The notes under the pieces were generated by a model that saw nothing but the letters and a program-made list of their open reading frames with translations, searched no databases and had not been told where the DNA came from. Source: Lacrimispora sphenoides (GTDB lineage Bacteria; Bacillota; Clostridia; Lachnospirales; Lachnospiraceae). Taken from it: DNA of 64,000 nucleotides. Position 1 is the first letter of the stretch, and each line of letters opens with the position of its first letter. The stretch lies in assembly GCF_900105215.1 (NCBI RefSeq), contig NZ_FOIP01000001.1:62001-126000 (forward strand), in the 5' to 3' direction. Shown here one piece after another: positions 18,287 to 26,259 of this stretch. Both the position numbers and the translations under genes were made by a program.

Positions 18287-19681
18287 TTATAATGACATTG
18301 CCGAATACTCATCCACTGGTGTATTATACAAATCCACGTCAAGCTCTGATGTCAGCCTTGCTGTTACAAGGCCGGCCAACATAGCATCATTCACATTCAA
18401 AGCGGTCCGTCCCATGTCAATTAAAGGTTCCACTGATATTAACAGTCCGGCCAGGCCAACAGGCAGATTCATGGCGGATAAAACCATCAACGCGGCAAAT
18501 GTCGCACCGCCGCCAACCCCGGCTATACCAAAGGAGCTGATTGCAACGATAATAGACAGTTTTGCAATGAAACCAATACTCATAGGGTTAATACCAACCG
18601 CAGGGGCGATCATTACAGCAAGCATTGCGGGATAAACGCCTGCGCAGCCATTCTGGCCAATAGTTGTTCCGAAAGATGCGGCAAAGTTGGCAATACTTTC
18701 AGGAATACCAAGCTTCTTAGTTTGTGTTTCAATCGTTAAGGGCAGCGTACCCGCACTGGATCTTGACGTAAACGCAATGGTAAGCGTTGGGAAGGCCTTC
18801 TTGATGTATATTGCCGGATTCAATTTCATCAACAGGATAATTAAAAAATGTATGGCAAACATGACAATTAATGCGACATAGTTTGCAATGACAAACTTAG
18901 ACAGGGCAATAATGCCTGCTATGTTCGTTGTCGCAATTGTCTTTGTCATAAGTCCCAGAATACCATAAGGCGTTAATCTCAGTATAAAAGTTACCATCCG
19001 CATCACTACAGCATAAAGGGAATTAATGATTTTCTGGAAAGTTTCAGCTTCTTCCGGTTTTTTCTTTTGTATTCCCAATGCTGATATGCCAAGAAATGCA
19101 GAAAAAATAACCACTGCTATGGTAGAAGTAGCCCTGTCACCTGTCATATCCTGGAATGGATTTTGGGGGATAAAACTCAAAATCTGCTGCGGTATCGTCT
19201 GATCCTGGACGGTTGAAACTTTTCCTTCAAGATACTCGGCCCGGTCTGACTCCGCCTGGCCAACGGTTATTTCTTCCGCTGTAAGATGAAAGGTATTTGC
19301 GGTTGCTATTCCCACCAAAGCGGAAATGAACACAGTCAGCAGTAATGTTGCCAGCACATATGTACTGATTTTCCCCAAGCTTGTGTGGGACTTCAGATTA
19401 ACGATGGCCGATATAATGGAGACCATAATTAGTGGAATAACAATCATTTTTAAAAGATTCACATAACCAGTACCGATAATGGATATCCAATCCAACGAAG
19501 TTTTTAGTACTGGGCTGTCAGATGCAAAAGCAAGCTGCATGATACTGCCTATAACAATTCCCATAAGCAGAGCAGAAAATACTCTCTTAGCAAACGATAT
19601 ATGCTTCTTCTGCATATAGTAGAGAATTCCAATAAGTACAAGAATTACAGCGATTATAACCAAAGTCCATAACAAATCCAT
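18287..19681 (-). CDS. tcyP: Sodium:L-cystine symporter (TcyP type, DAACS family)
   Basis: A 464-residue transporter of the dicarboxylate/amino acid:cation symporter family. The hairpin and signature segments AFTSRSSAGTLPL, ASFGTTIGQNGCAG and GVGGGATFAALMVLS are all present, as are the eight-helix pattern and SVEPLIDMGRTALNV near the C-terminus. The N-terminus (ILYYMQKKHISFAKRVF) and overall sequence closely follow Bacillus TcyP, which imports L-cystine, so the same substrate is likely. It starts at an ATG with AGGAGGAAAA upstream. The gene stands alone and appears intact in an otherwise scarred region. Confidence 0.9.
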   Translation of the reverse strand: MDLLWTLVIIAVILVLIGILYYMQKKHISFAKRVFSALLMGIVIGSIMQLAFASDSPVLKTSLDWISIIGTGYVNLLKMIVIPLIMVSIISAIVNLKSHTSLGKISTYVLATLLLTVFISALVGIATANTFHLTAEEITVGQAESDRAEYLEGKVSTVQDQTIPQQILSFIPQNPFQDMTGDRATSTIAVVIFSAFLGISALGIQKKKPEEAETFQKIINSLYAVVMRMVTFILRLTPYGILGLMTKTIATTNIAGIIALSKFVIANYVALIVMFAIHFLIILLMKLNPAIYIKKAFPTLTIAFTSRSSAGTLPLTIETQTKKLGIPESIANFAASFGTTIGQNGCAGVYPAMLAVMIAPAVGINPMSIGFIAKLSIIVAISSFGIAGVGGGATFAALMVLSAMNLPVGLAGLLISVEPLIDMGRTALNVNDAMLAGLVTARLTSELDVDLYNTPVDEYSAMSL

Positions 19682-20006
19682 ACATTTTCCTCCTTAAAAA
19701 TCACACATATTGAACACTGCAGTATCAGAAATTTGTTTGCAAAGTGACGGGGAGTTTGTGAAACTACTGAAATCTTTCATGGTACGATGATTCTACGGCG
19801 GCTTTGGAACTGTTACGGCATCAGATGTTCCTTTACCCATACGCCCCCGGATTGATAAAGTATATTCACAAGGAATAACCTTAATGATACGGTTTATTAA
19901 TGATTTCAACCGATCTTTATCTATATAACATATATGTTTAGTATGTTAGCATTATGTGGTAAATTTGTCAATTTATTTTTACTTGATTTTAAACCATCGC
20001 GGAGGC
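19682..20006. other. Intergenic stretch upstream of tcyP
   Basis: About 325 bases with no supportable gene. The right part is AT-rich and probably contains the tcyP promoter. The stretch 19800-19940 can be read on the + strand for about 45 codons without a start or recognisable family; it may be decayed coding sequence. Confidence 0.3.
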
Positions 20007-20043
20007 GCAAAAAACTGAGTGCATCTTGCATATGCACTCAGTT
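20007..20043 (-). terminator. Terminator for leftward transcription
   Basis: AACTGAGTGCAT pairs perfectly with ATGCACTCAGTT around seven bases. On the - strand the hairpin is followed by TTTTTT, so it ends the transcript of the two unassigned genes to its right. The 180 bases between it and the next gene hold no convincing ORF. Confidence 0.8.
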
Positions 20044-20225
20044 CTCCTGTCAGATACCGGTATAACTTCTGCCGGGCTATCTGACATATGCTTCTAAAAC
20101 CTTAACTCCTTCATGTTCACTTTTCGCAGATGGAACCATTGTGACTGAGGATATACCTGCCGGAATTAAAAAACTAAAAAAAGACGGACTACTGCCCGCC
20201 GTTCCTTCAAAGCTTTTCTTCTGCA

Positions 20226-20390
20226 TCATAATTCTCTTGCAACAACTCCATATACACGGCGCCCGATCCGAATGATTCTTCCGGTTTCTAATTCCTCTTT
20301 AAAAAGCACCAGTGCGAAAATAAAGTATGTTAATAAGGCCATCAGTCCAATAATTGATAAAAAGTAAACCATTCCTTTATAAATGCGCAT
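20226..20390 (-). CDS. 54-residue single-helix membrane protein, unassigned
   Basis: A small gene that begins at ATG with AGGAGG four bases upstream. Residues about 7-30 form one hydrophobic helix (MVYFLSIIGLMALLTYFIFA), preceded by MRIYKG and followed by an acidic then strongly basic tail (ETGRIIRIGRRVYGVV). The basic tail should lie in the cytoplasm. It sits 47 bases after the 168-residue hypothetical gene and before a terminator, so the two form a small operon. I recognise no family. Confidence 0.6.
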   Translation of the reverse strand: MRIYKGMVYFLSIIGLMALLTYFIFALVLFKEELETGRIIRIGRRVYGVVAREL

Positions 20391-20437
20391 TATTCCTCCT
20401 TTTTAAAAAGTTGAGACTTACCATTCTTCATAACTTT

Positions 20438-20944
20438 TTATATTGTTTTTGCAGCCATTTCTTCCAACATGCGCATCAGTTCTAAAGCGCTTCGAAAACT
20501 CACATATTTTTTCTTCGTCAGCCTTCCAATCACTCTTCCCTGTATGCTGGCATTCTGGCGATACTCTATCTTGACTATCAAAGTTTCTTTAGCCAGATGC
20601 GCCCTGGAACCTAAGGTCTTACTATCCTGCAGCTGGACCTTTGCCTTTGCTGGCAGTCTGTTTTTCCCTTGGGTCCTGTATGCATATTCTTCCGCCATCT
20701 TTCTATTAAGAAACCTTGGATTCGTGGATGGTTGGGGGGTCCCAATCCAGTTGCATATTTCATCCAATTTAAGAATCAAATCGCCTGCGCTGGAAAACCA
20801 GACAGGTTCATCGATGTAGCAGTTAAGAATTTCACCATTTAAATTTCCATCTTTTTCTTCATGAAAACAAATAAGCATTGTACTGACGCGGTCTGTTTCA
20901 ATCAAGCCTTGACAGACGTTTAGTATTTCTTCGCTATATATCAT
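20438..20944 (-). CDS. Hypothetical cytoplasmic protein, 168 residues
   Basis: A soluble protein of mixed composition with no membrane segment or signal peptide. The C-terminal half is basic (RTQGKNRLPAKAKVQLQD, GRLTKKKYVSFRSALELMRM). The ATG at 20944 is chosen because AGAGGA lies about nine bases upstream; an in-frame TTG twelve codons earlier has no ribosome binding site. It is followed by the small membrane protein gene in the same operon. I do not recognise the family, and no catalytic motif is apparent. Confidence 0.6.
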   Translation of the reverse strand: MIYSEEILNVCQGLIETDRVSTMLICFHEEKDGNLNGEILNCYIDEPVWFSSAGDLILKLDEICNWIGTPQPSTNPRFLNRKMAEEYAYRTQGKNRLPAKAKVQLQDSKTLGSRAHLAKETLIVKIEYRQNASIQGRVIGRLTKKKYVSFRSALELMRMLEEMAAKTI

Positions 20945-21094
20945 TCGAATCTTATCCTCTTTTATATCATAGTTTATCAAGTTTCAGACTACTATATTCT
21001 TTATATTAAAATAATAGAGGACTTTTTTGCTTTAATCTGTCCTTAACCTGCATTTTTTTGTTCCTAATTTAAAAATAATATATGCAGGCATGAC

Positions 21095-21124
21095 AAAAGC
21101 CGCAGATTAAAACTGCGGCCTTTA
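21095..21124. terminator. Terminator hairpin, second copy of a dispersed terminator element
   Basis: GCCGCAG pairs with CTGCGGC around ATTAAAA, with A and T runs at its two sides. It ends the leftward chimeric gene. The surrounding 45 bases are near-identical to those at 17474-17516. Confidence 0.75.
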
Positions 21125-21150
21125 CTTCGTTGCTATATTATCTTTATTTA

Positions 21151-21531
21151 TCAGTTGATAAATTCATCCGTCTTAATCACACGTGCAAAAAGACCATCTA
21201 ATGAAGCCATGAAAACATTATGAACGGTTTCGGCGGATATCGTTTGCTTCTTATATATCAGGTCTTTCGTGGCACAGGCATCTTCCAGCAAAGTAACCTT
21301 TAATCCAAAGTCCATACAAGCTCTTGTAGTTGTATCAATGCACATATGACTCATCATTCCGCATATGACCAGCTCTGATATTCCCTTTTTCTGTAAAACA
21401 GAAGAAAGATTTGTATTCAGAAAGCTGTTTGGAGCATGTTTTATACTTCTTCGCCTCTTGAGATAACTTCCACAGCAAAGCCCATAATTACGGATAGAAC
21501 GGCGTGTATCAATTGCTTCTTTTAATTCCAT
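21151..21531 (-). pseudogene. Chimera of a nitroreductase start and an isochorismatase-family hydrolase end
   Basis: The first 16 codons (MELKEAIDTRRSIRNY) are the classic N-terminus of a nitroreductase and are preceded by a good ribosome binding site (AGGAGAGGAG). From about residue 31 the protein is the C-terminal part of a cysteine hydrolase: HAPNSFLNTNLSSVLQ, then ICGMMSHMCIDTTTRACMDFG with the expected catalytic-type Cys, and LLEDACATKDL. Between them, another frame reads GFAVEVISRGEEV, which fits the missing upstream hydrolase sequence, so there is also a frameshift. The active-site Asp and Lys of the hydrolase lie in the lost part. This is a deletion fusion, very likely non-functional. 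Confidence 0.75.
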
Positions 21532-21819
21532 TGGTACACTCCTCTCCTGACTTTTATGATTCTTAATATAAATAATACTGTATCCAGCAATAATTGGAGC
21601 GATAATGTTATGAATGGAATAAATGTCGTAATGTATGTGGCGTTATTCTATAAATATGGCCGGTTGGTTGGGTTTTCTATTCTGTCTTCAGAACTTTATA
21701 GAAAAACGCTACTTACAATTAACAAAAATAAAAGTAAGTTTATCTTTTACAATCTGGCGCAGTCCTTTGCCATATATTACTTTTTTATTTGAATCAGGCA
21801 TAAATAATAATAGCATGGC

Positions 21820-22170
21820 TCATATCAGATTGAAAGATAAAAAAGAGGTTCCTATGATCGTGATTTCTCCGCCGACACGGCAGCTTACCAATCCGCTTTC
21901 CGCAATAATAAAACCTTGTACATCGCTTACATCATCTGTTATGATTTTTCTGCATGTAATATCTCCTGCGACATGGGAGTGGTATAGCTGCACTTGATTT
22001 GCCCGGATATTTCCGGTAACGGTACCGCTGCAGTAAACTGTCCCTCTGCAAAAAACATCACCATTCACCTCACCTTTGATGAGCAGATCATCGCTGCTTT
22101 CAAGATATCCATATATTTCATCATTTTGCATTCCATTAAACTTTTCGGATTGAAAGTATTTATTATCCAT
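21820..22170 (-). CDS. Bactofilin-like polymer-forming protein
   Basis: About 116 residues forming a short right-handed beta-helix with repeating G-x-V/I turns: LLIKGEVNGDVFCRGTVYC, SGTVTGNIRANQVQLYHSHV and AGDITCRKIITD. This is the pattern of bactofilins and related polymer-forming cytoskeletal proteins, which assemble into filaments at the membrane and act in cell shape and wall synthesis. The ATG at 22170 is chosen, 11 bases after AGGAGG; an upstream GTG overlaps the ribosome binding site. It is short for the family and stands alone. The 290 bases downstream, to 21531, contain no gene I can support. Confidence 0.75.
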   Translation of the reverse strand: MDNKYFQSEKFNGMQNDEIYGYLESSDDLLIKGEVNGDVFCRGTVYCSGTVTGNIRANQVQLYHSHVAGDITCRKIITDDVSDVQGFIIAESGLVSCRVGGEITIIGTSFLSFNLI

Positions 22171-22490
22171 TCCATCAATCACCTCCTTTTCACACAGAAC
22201 TGATCAGGTACCTGATTTGATCAATATTATATGGTTTTTTTATCTTACCTAAGTAAATATTGTTCCTAACTGGCTTTATGTTGTACCAAACGATAATTGA
22301 TAAATATTGATAACCATATTAATTAATTTGGAATATTTTGTAATTAAGAACATTATTCCGGCATTTTGGAACAAATTGTCCTATAAATATTTTAAAAGTA
22401 GTATATTTTAAGCGTGAAATTAGGCAACATGTGGTGCTCCCGCCGCTCATCCAGCCAAGCTTACCAGAACATAAAACGGAGGTGATCTGT
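22171..22490. other. Divergent intergenic region between the bactofilin-like gene and ibrA
   Basis: About 320 AT-rich bases. They hold the ribosome binding sites of both genes and presumably both promoters (TATAAA and TATATT runs near 22385-22410). I see no further gene, hairpin terminator or repeat. Confidence 0.35.
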
Positions 22491-23810
22491 ATTCCCAAGA
22501 TATATTCATCGGAAAACGTTTTAACTGCAGCAATGGAACGAATTAACATCGCATTCTCACATTTCTCCCATCTATACCTCTGCGTATCCGGCGGCAAAGA
22601 TTCATCTGTTATGCTTCAGCTCTGTGCGCACGTAGCCCGGCAAAGGGGCAGGAAATTCAGCATTCAGTATATTGACCTGGAAGCACAATATCAGGCAACC
22701 ATTCAGCATATTGAGGAACTACGCAGGATGACGGCAGACGTGGTAGACAGGTTTTACTGGTGCTGCCTGCCTCTGTCACTTCGTAATGCGGTTTCCGTCA
22801 TACAGCCTAAATGGACTTGCTGGGACCGTAATGATCAGGATAAATGGGTACGGGATATGCCTGATTACGATTGCGTAATAAATGAAAACAACCTGCCAGA
22901 AGATTGGACATGGTTTTACAAAGGCATGGAGTTTGAGGAATATACATACCGGTTCAGTCAATGGTTTCAAAAAACCCATGGCAATACTGTTGGCGTGGGC
23001 ATCGCCATCCGGAGCAATGAGAGCCTTAACCGTTTTAATACCATCATCAGTAAAAAGAAGGAGCGGTTTCAGGATTATGGCTGGACTACAAAGCTTCGTG
23101 TTTCTGATCCCGATTGCGAGATTTATCATTTCTATCCGTTATACGATTGGCGGACCGAAGACATATGGGGCGCAGTAAGCCAGCTGGATCTTGCCTTTAA
23201 TGAAATTTATGAACTGATGTACAAGAACGGGCTGAGCATCCATCAGCAGCGGCTTTGCCAGCCTTATGGAGATGACCAACGCAACGGGCTGAACCAGTTC
23301 CGGGCATTGGAACCGGAAACCTGGGAGCGGGTGGTCAATCGAGTTCATGGCGTGAATTTTGGAAATATCTATGCAAGATCATCACTGCTCGGAAACATAA
23401 AATCAGAAAAGCCCGCGGAAATGACCTGGCAGCAGTATACTGTATTATTGCTTGAAAGTCTCGGTCTATATTCACCTGAGCTGAGGGATCACTACTATCG
23501 TAAAATCAATACGTATATAGAGTGGTGGGTCACACGCGGATTCCCGTTAGAGAAGATACCAGACGAAGCAGACCGGAAGCTGGAGACCAAAAAAAAGGTT
23601 CCATCCTGGCGGCGGATAGCCAGAGCTATCGAAAAGAACGATTTCTGGCTGCGCCGGCTCAGCTTTGCGCCATCGAAGTCAGACGTAAAGCTTTTGATGC
23701 AGCTTAGAAAGCAATATCAGAATTTTATTAATTTTGACGACGCCCAGGATAAGCAGATGCGTAAGATCATTACCGAGGAGGAAGACGATGGAAAAGATAC
23801 AATGCTTTGA
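22491..23810 (+). CDS. ibrA: IbrA/YbdN-type PAPS-reductase-like protein (DUF3440), possibly starting at ATT
   Basis: A protein of about 439 residues with the N-type ATP-pyrophosphatase loop SGGKDSSVML near residue 33 and the IDLEAQYQ segment typical of DUF3440 (E. coli YbdN and IbrA). Such proteins are related to PAPS reductases and to the DndC/TtuA sulfur-transfer family, but their reaction is not established. Homology begins near IPKIYSSENVL. The best ribosome binding site, GGAGGTGATC, sits eight bases before an ATT codon at 22491, and no ATG, GTG or TTG lies in the right place; the in-frame ATG at 22431 is upstream of that site. It overlaps the GNAT gene that follows by 23 bases, and the ibrB-type gene comes next. 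Confidence 0.82.
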   Translation: MPKIYSSENVLTAAMERINIAFSHFSHLYLCVSGGKDSSVMLQLCAHVARQRGRKFSIQYIDLEAQYQATIQHIEELRRMTADVVDRFYWCCLPLSLRNAVSVIQPKWTCWDRNDQDKWVRDMPDYDCVINENNLPEDWTWFYKGMEFEEYTYRFSQWFQKTHGNTVGVGIAIRSNESLNRFNTIISKKKERFQDYGWTTKLRVSDPDCEIYHFYPLYDWRTEDIWGAVSQLDLAFNEIYELMYKNGLSIHQQRLCQPYGDDQRNGLNQFRALEPETWERVVNRVHGVNFGNIYARSSLLGNIKSEKPAEMTWQQYTVLLLESLGLYSPELRDHYYRKINTYIEWWVTRGFPLEKIPDEADRKLETKKKVPSWRRIARAIEKNDFWLRRLSFAPSKSDVKLLMQLRKQYQNFINFDDAQDKQMRKIITEEEDDGKDTML

Positions 23811-24255
23811 AGGGAACTATGATAAAGCGCTTTTTTATTCAAAGATGGGGCGCTTTTTCGCAGAGGAGCGATACATTCGTCAGATGCCCTACCTGCGCAA
23901 TGAGCCTGACCGGGTCTGGTTCCTGATTGAAAAAGAAGGGCAGGTCGCCGCTTTTTCCTCTCTGGTAATTAAGGATGAATACATTTTATTTTCTACAGAA
24001 TATGTGGAAATAAGATACCGCAGACAAGGCCTGTTCAGAGCCTTAACAGATGCCCGGTTCGAATATTGCCAGGGAATCAAAATGCCTGTGCGGACCTCTA
24101 CCAGCATCGAATTGGTCAAAGATTTCTATATGCGGCGGGGATTTTCAGTATATAGAAAAACGAAAAATTACTGGTTTTTATCCGGAAGGATTCAGGAGGT
24201 TACTTATGATATACAAGAAAGAGAAAACAACAGAAACCTGCTATTCGGAGCTTGA
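23788..24255 (+). CDS. GNAT-family N-acetyltransferase
   Basis: 155 residues with the GNAT acetyl-CoA motif in VEIRYRRQGLFRALTDAR (R-x-x-G-L) and a C-terminal SIELVKDFYMRRGFSVY strand-helix pair. The start at 23788 has GAGGAGGAAGAC just before it and lies inside the end of the ibrA-type gene. Its own end overlaps the ibrB-type gene by 50 bases. This places it as a translationally coupled middle member of the module. The acceptor substrate is unknown; in this setting it may modify a small molecule, an RNA or one of the partners. Confidence 0.85.
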   Translation: MEKIQCFEGNYDKALFYSKMGRFFAEERYIRQMPYLRNEPDRVWFLIEKEGQVAAFSSLVIKDEYILFSTEYVEIRYRRQGLFRALTDARFEYCQGIKMPVRTSTSIELVKDFYMRRGFSVYRKTKNYWFLSGRIQEVTYDIQERENNRNLLFGA

Positions 24256-24877
24256 GGCTTGTGTTGAAAAAATGACACAGCTCCTTAAAACAATGAGATT
24301 GCATGAAAAAGTGCAGGCACTAAATAAAATTCGCCGCGCGTTAAGTGAATGTTCTCCGTTTCAAGATCCCGTAGATCTCGTGGAGTGGATTCCTGCCCAA
24401 AAGGTACAGGCAAACGATTATAATCCCAATAAGGTTGCTCCGGATGAGATGGAACTGCTTTACACATCGATTCGTTTGGATGATTTTACCCAACCTATCG
24501 TATCCTACCGTATCGACAATGATCACTATGAGATCACAGATGGATTTCACCGTAACAAAATTGGCAGATATCCCGAAATTGCGAAAAAGCGCCATGGCTA
24601 CCTGCCCTTAACCATCATTGATAAGCCTCTGGACGAACGCATTGGCTCTACAATCCGCCACAACCGGGCAAGAGGAACCCACCAGATCCGTTCGATGAGT
24701 GAGATTGTTGCCGGCCTGGCATCAATGGGGTGGTCAGATGCTAAAATAGAAAAAAATCTGGGCATGGAATTGGATGAAGTCATTCGGCTGAAGCAAATCA
24801 GCGGATTGAAAGAAGCCTTCCAAAACCACGAGTTTTCCAAATCCTGGATCGATTTTGAATATAAATATTACAAATAA
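24206..24877 (+). CDS. ibrB: IbrB/YbdM-type ParB-like protein
   Basis: 223 residues. The middle carries a ParB/Sulfiredoxin-type domain: VEWIPAQKVQANDYNPN, SIRLDDFTQPIVSYR, and the ParB box EITDGFHRNKIGR, followed by IRHNRARGTH. A C-terminal helical part (MGWSDAKIEKNLGMELDEV) resembles the helix-turn-helix of ParB-like proteins. IbrB and YbdM are always found next to the PAPS-reductase-like IbrA/YbdN, as here. In E. coli the pair influences expression of immunoglobulin-binding proteins, but its biochemical role is unknown. The ATG at 24206 has AGGAGGT upstream and lies within the GNAT gene. The next gene is convergent. Confidence 0.85.
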   Translation: MIYKKEKTTETCYSELEACVEKMTQLLKTMRLHEKVQALNKIRRALSECSPFQDPVDLVEWIPAQKVQANDYNPNKVAPDEMELLYTSIRLDDFTQPIVSYRIDNDHYEITDGFHRNKIGRYPEIAKKRHGYLPLTIIDKPLDERIGSTIRHNRARGTHQIRSMSEIVAGLASMGWSDAKIEKNLGMELDEVIRLKQISGLKEAFQNHEFSKSWIDFEYKYYK

Positions 24878-24915
24878 AAAGGCATCTTCCATCTCAATGA
24901 AACCGCCGCCTCATT

Positions 24916-26250
24916 CTATTTTGTTTCGATTGCTTTCGAGCGGGGATTTATAGGTATGCAGCTCTTTATTTTAAATATCCCCTTTTCACTGTCCGGTTCA
25001 ATAAATACCAGTCCACCCATTCCCTCAATCGTTTCTCTTATGATTTGCAACCCAAAACCATGATAATCCTTGTCTTTCTTTGTAGTCTTCGGTTCACCGC
25101 CCGCAATTAACAGCTCTCCGTCAAAGGAATTGGTTACCTCAATGATTGTCCAATCCTGAGTGCTGTTGCTTGTTACCTCAATAAAACGTTCGGAGCCGGA
25201 TACCTTACTACAGGCTTCTATGGCATTGTTAATGATATTGGAAAAAACACGGACAATATCCAGCTCTGTCATTGACACGGATTCAGGAAGATGTGCATGT
25301 GCCTGGAAACGGATATTCTTTTCTTCACAGACACCAGCAGCATCCTGCAATATGGCATCCAGGACAATATTGTCGGAATAGTCTTTGTGAATCTGCACGC
25401 TCCGCTGCATCGTATCGTGAATATCATCCAGCAATTTGATTGCCTTTTTATATTCCTGGCGGCGCATTAAGGTTTTTAAAGAAGCCATCAACTTTTCATA
25501 ATCATGACGAAAGGCTCGATAGCTTTCTGTATATTTACGATAGGATTGATAGTGACGCATTTGACGGGATAGCTGTTCTTGTAATTGATGAGTAAATAAT
25601 TCGTATTCAAACAATTCTGATATCCTTGATGCATGATTCAGGATAACCAACAGCCACAGATTACTTATGATGCAGGAGCCCATATAGAGAGAAGAATACC
25701 AATATTGCCTGACATCATCATAGTAACGTCCATCATTAATAAGCGTGAGAAATAACCATTGAAAAAACAGATAAATGACTACAAATTTCAGCTGGCCTTG
25801 ATTGTTCATTAAATACCTGGCCTTTTGTCTGGGAACGATGATATCGCGGATCATCAAAAAGTATAAAATTGCAAGAAGTACTGCTAACACAGAAATTATA
25901 TCATAATACTGTTGAAGAACATTTTTAATGCTAATATGCAAAACAATAGAATAGATTGAAAAGATAATTCCCCGGCTGGAATACAAGGAAAACGTATAAA
26001 TACTGCCTGCATAAAGAGTTTGAGTTGTGGTTCCACTGAATAATAATCGGAAAGATATCATAAATGATACAAACACCAAATATACAGCGAACCTTGAATC
26101 CAACAGTGTATAGGCAGCTGCTGTTGTAATAGCATTTATAGCAATTGCAATAATATAATAAATCCAATGATCCCTTTTCACCTGAAACAGCTTTTTAAAA
26201 CGCAGAAGAGTAAATGTATCATATGTAATCAGCGAAACAAGACTTATCAT
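24916..26250 (-). CDS. AgrC-like sensor histidine kinase (GHKL ATPase)
   Basis: 444 residues. The first 205 form six or so membrane helices, as in peptide-sensing kinases AgrC and VirS. A coiled linker leads to the phospho-acceptor His in AFRHDYEKLMASL, then a GHKL ATPase domain with FSNIINNAIEAC and HGFGLQIIRETI. The gene starts nine bases after the LytTR regulator gene and forms an operon with it. No agrB protease or agrD peptide gene is visible nearby, so the signal is unknown. The pilus operon lies just upstream and is a plausible target. Confidence 0.88.
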   Translation of the reverse strand: MISLVSLITYDTFTLLRFKKLFQVKRDHWIYYIIAIAINAITTAAAYTLLDSRFAVYLVFVSFMISFRLLFSGTTTQTLYAGSIYTFSLYSSRGIIFSIYSIVLHISIKNVLQQYYDIISVLAVLLAILYFLMIRDIIVPRQKARYLMNNQGQLKFVVIYLFFQWLFLTLINDGRYYDDVRQYWYSSLYMGSCIISNLWLLVILNHASRISELFEYELFTHQLQEQLSRQMRHYQSYRKYTESYRAFRHDYEKLMASLKTLMRRQEYKKAIKLLDDIHDTMQRSVQIHKDYSDNIVLDAILQDAAGVCEEKNIRFQAHAHLPESVSMTELDIVRVFSNIINNAIEACSKVSGSERFIEVTSNSTQDWTIIEVTNSFDGELLIAGGEPKTTKKDKDYHGFGLQIIRETIEGMGGLVFIEPDSEKGIFKIKSCIPINPRSKAIETK

Positions 26251-26259
26251 GATATTCTC

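Noticed and set aside
20060..20225. Fragment reading ADGTIVTEDIPAGIKKLKK on the + strand
   Set aside because: It looks protein-like but is too short and lacks a start; I could not assign it to a family with confidence.
21556..21997. Open frames of 78-120 codons on the + strand downstream of the bactofilin-like gene
   Set aside because: No ribosome binding site or recognisable family, and part is antisense to the bactofilin-like gene; at best decayed sequence.
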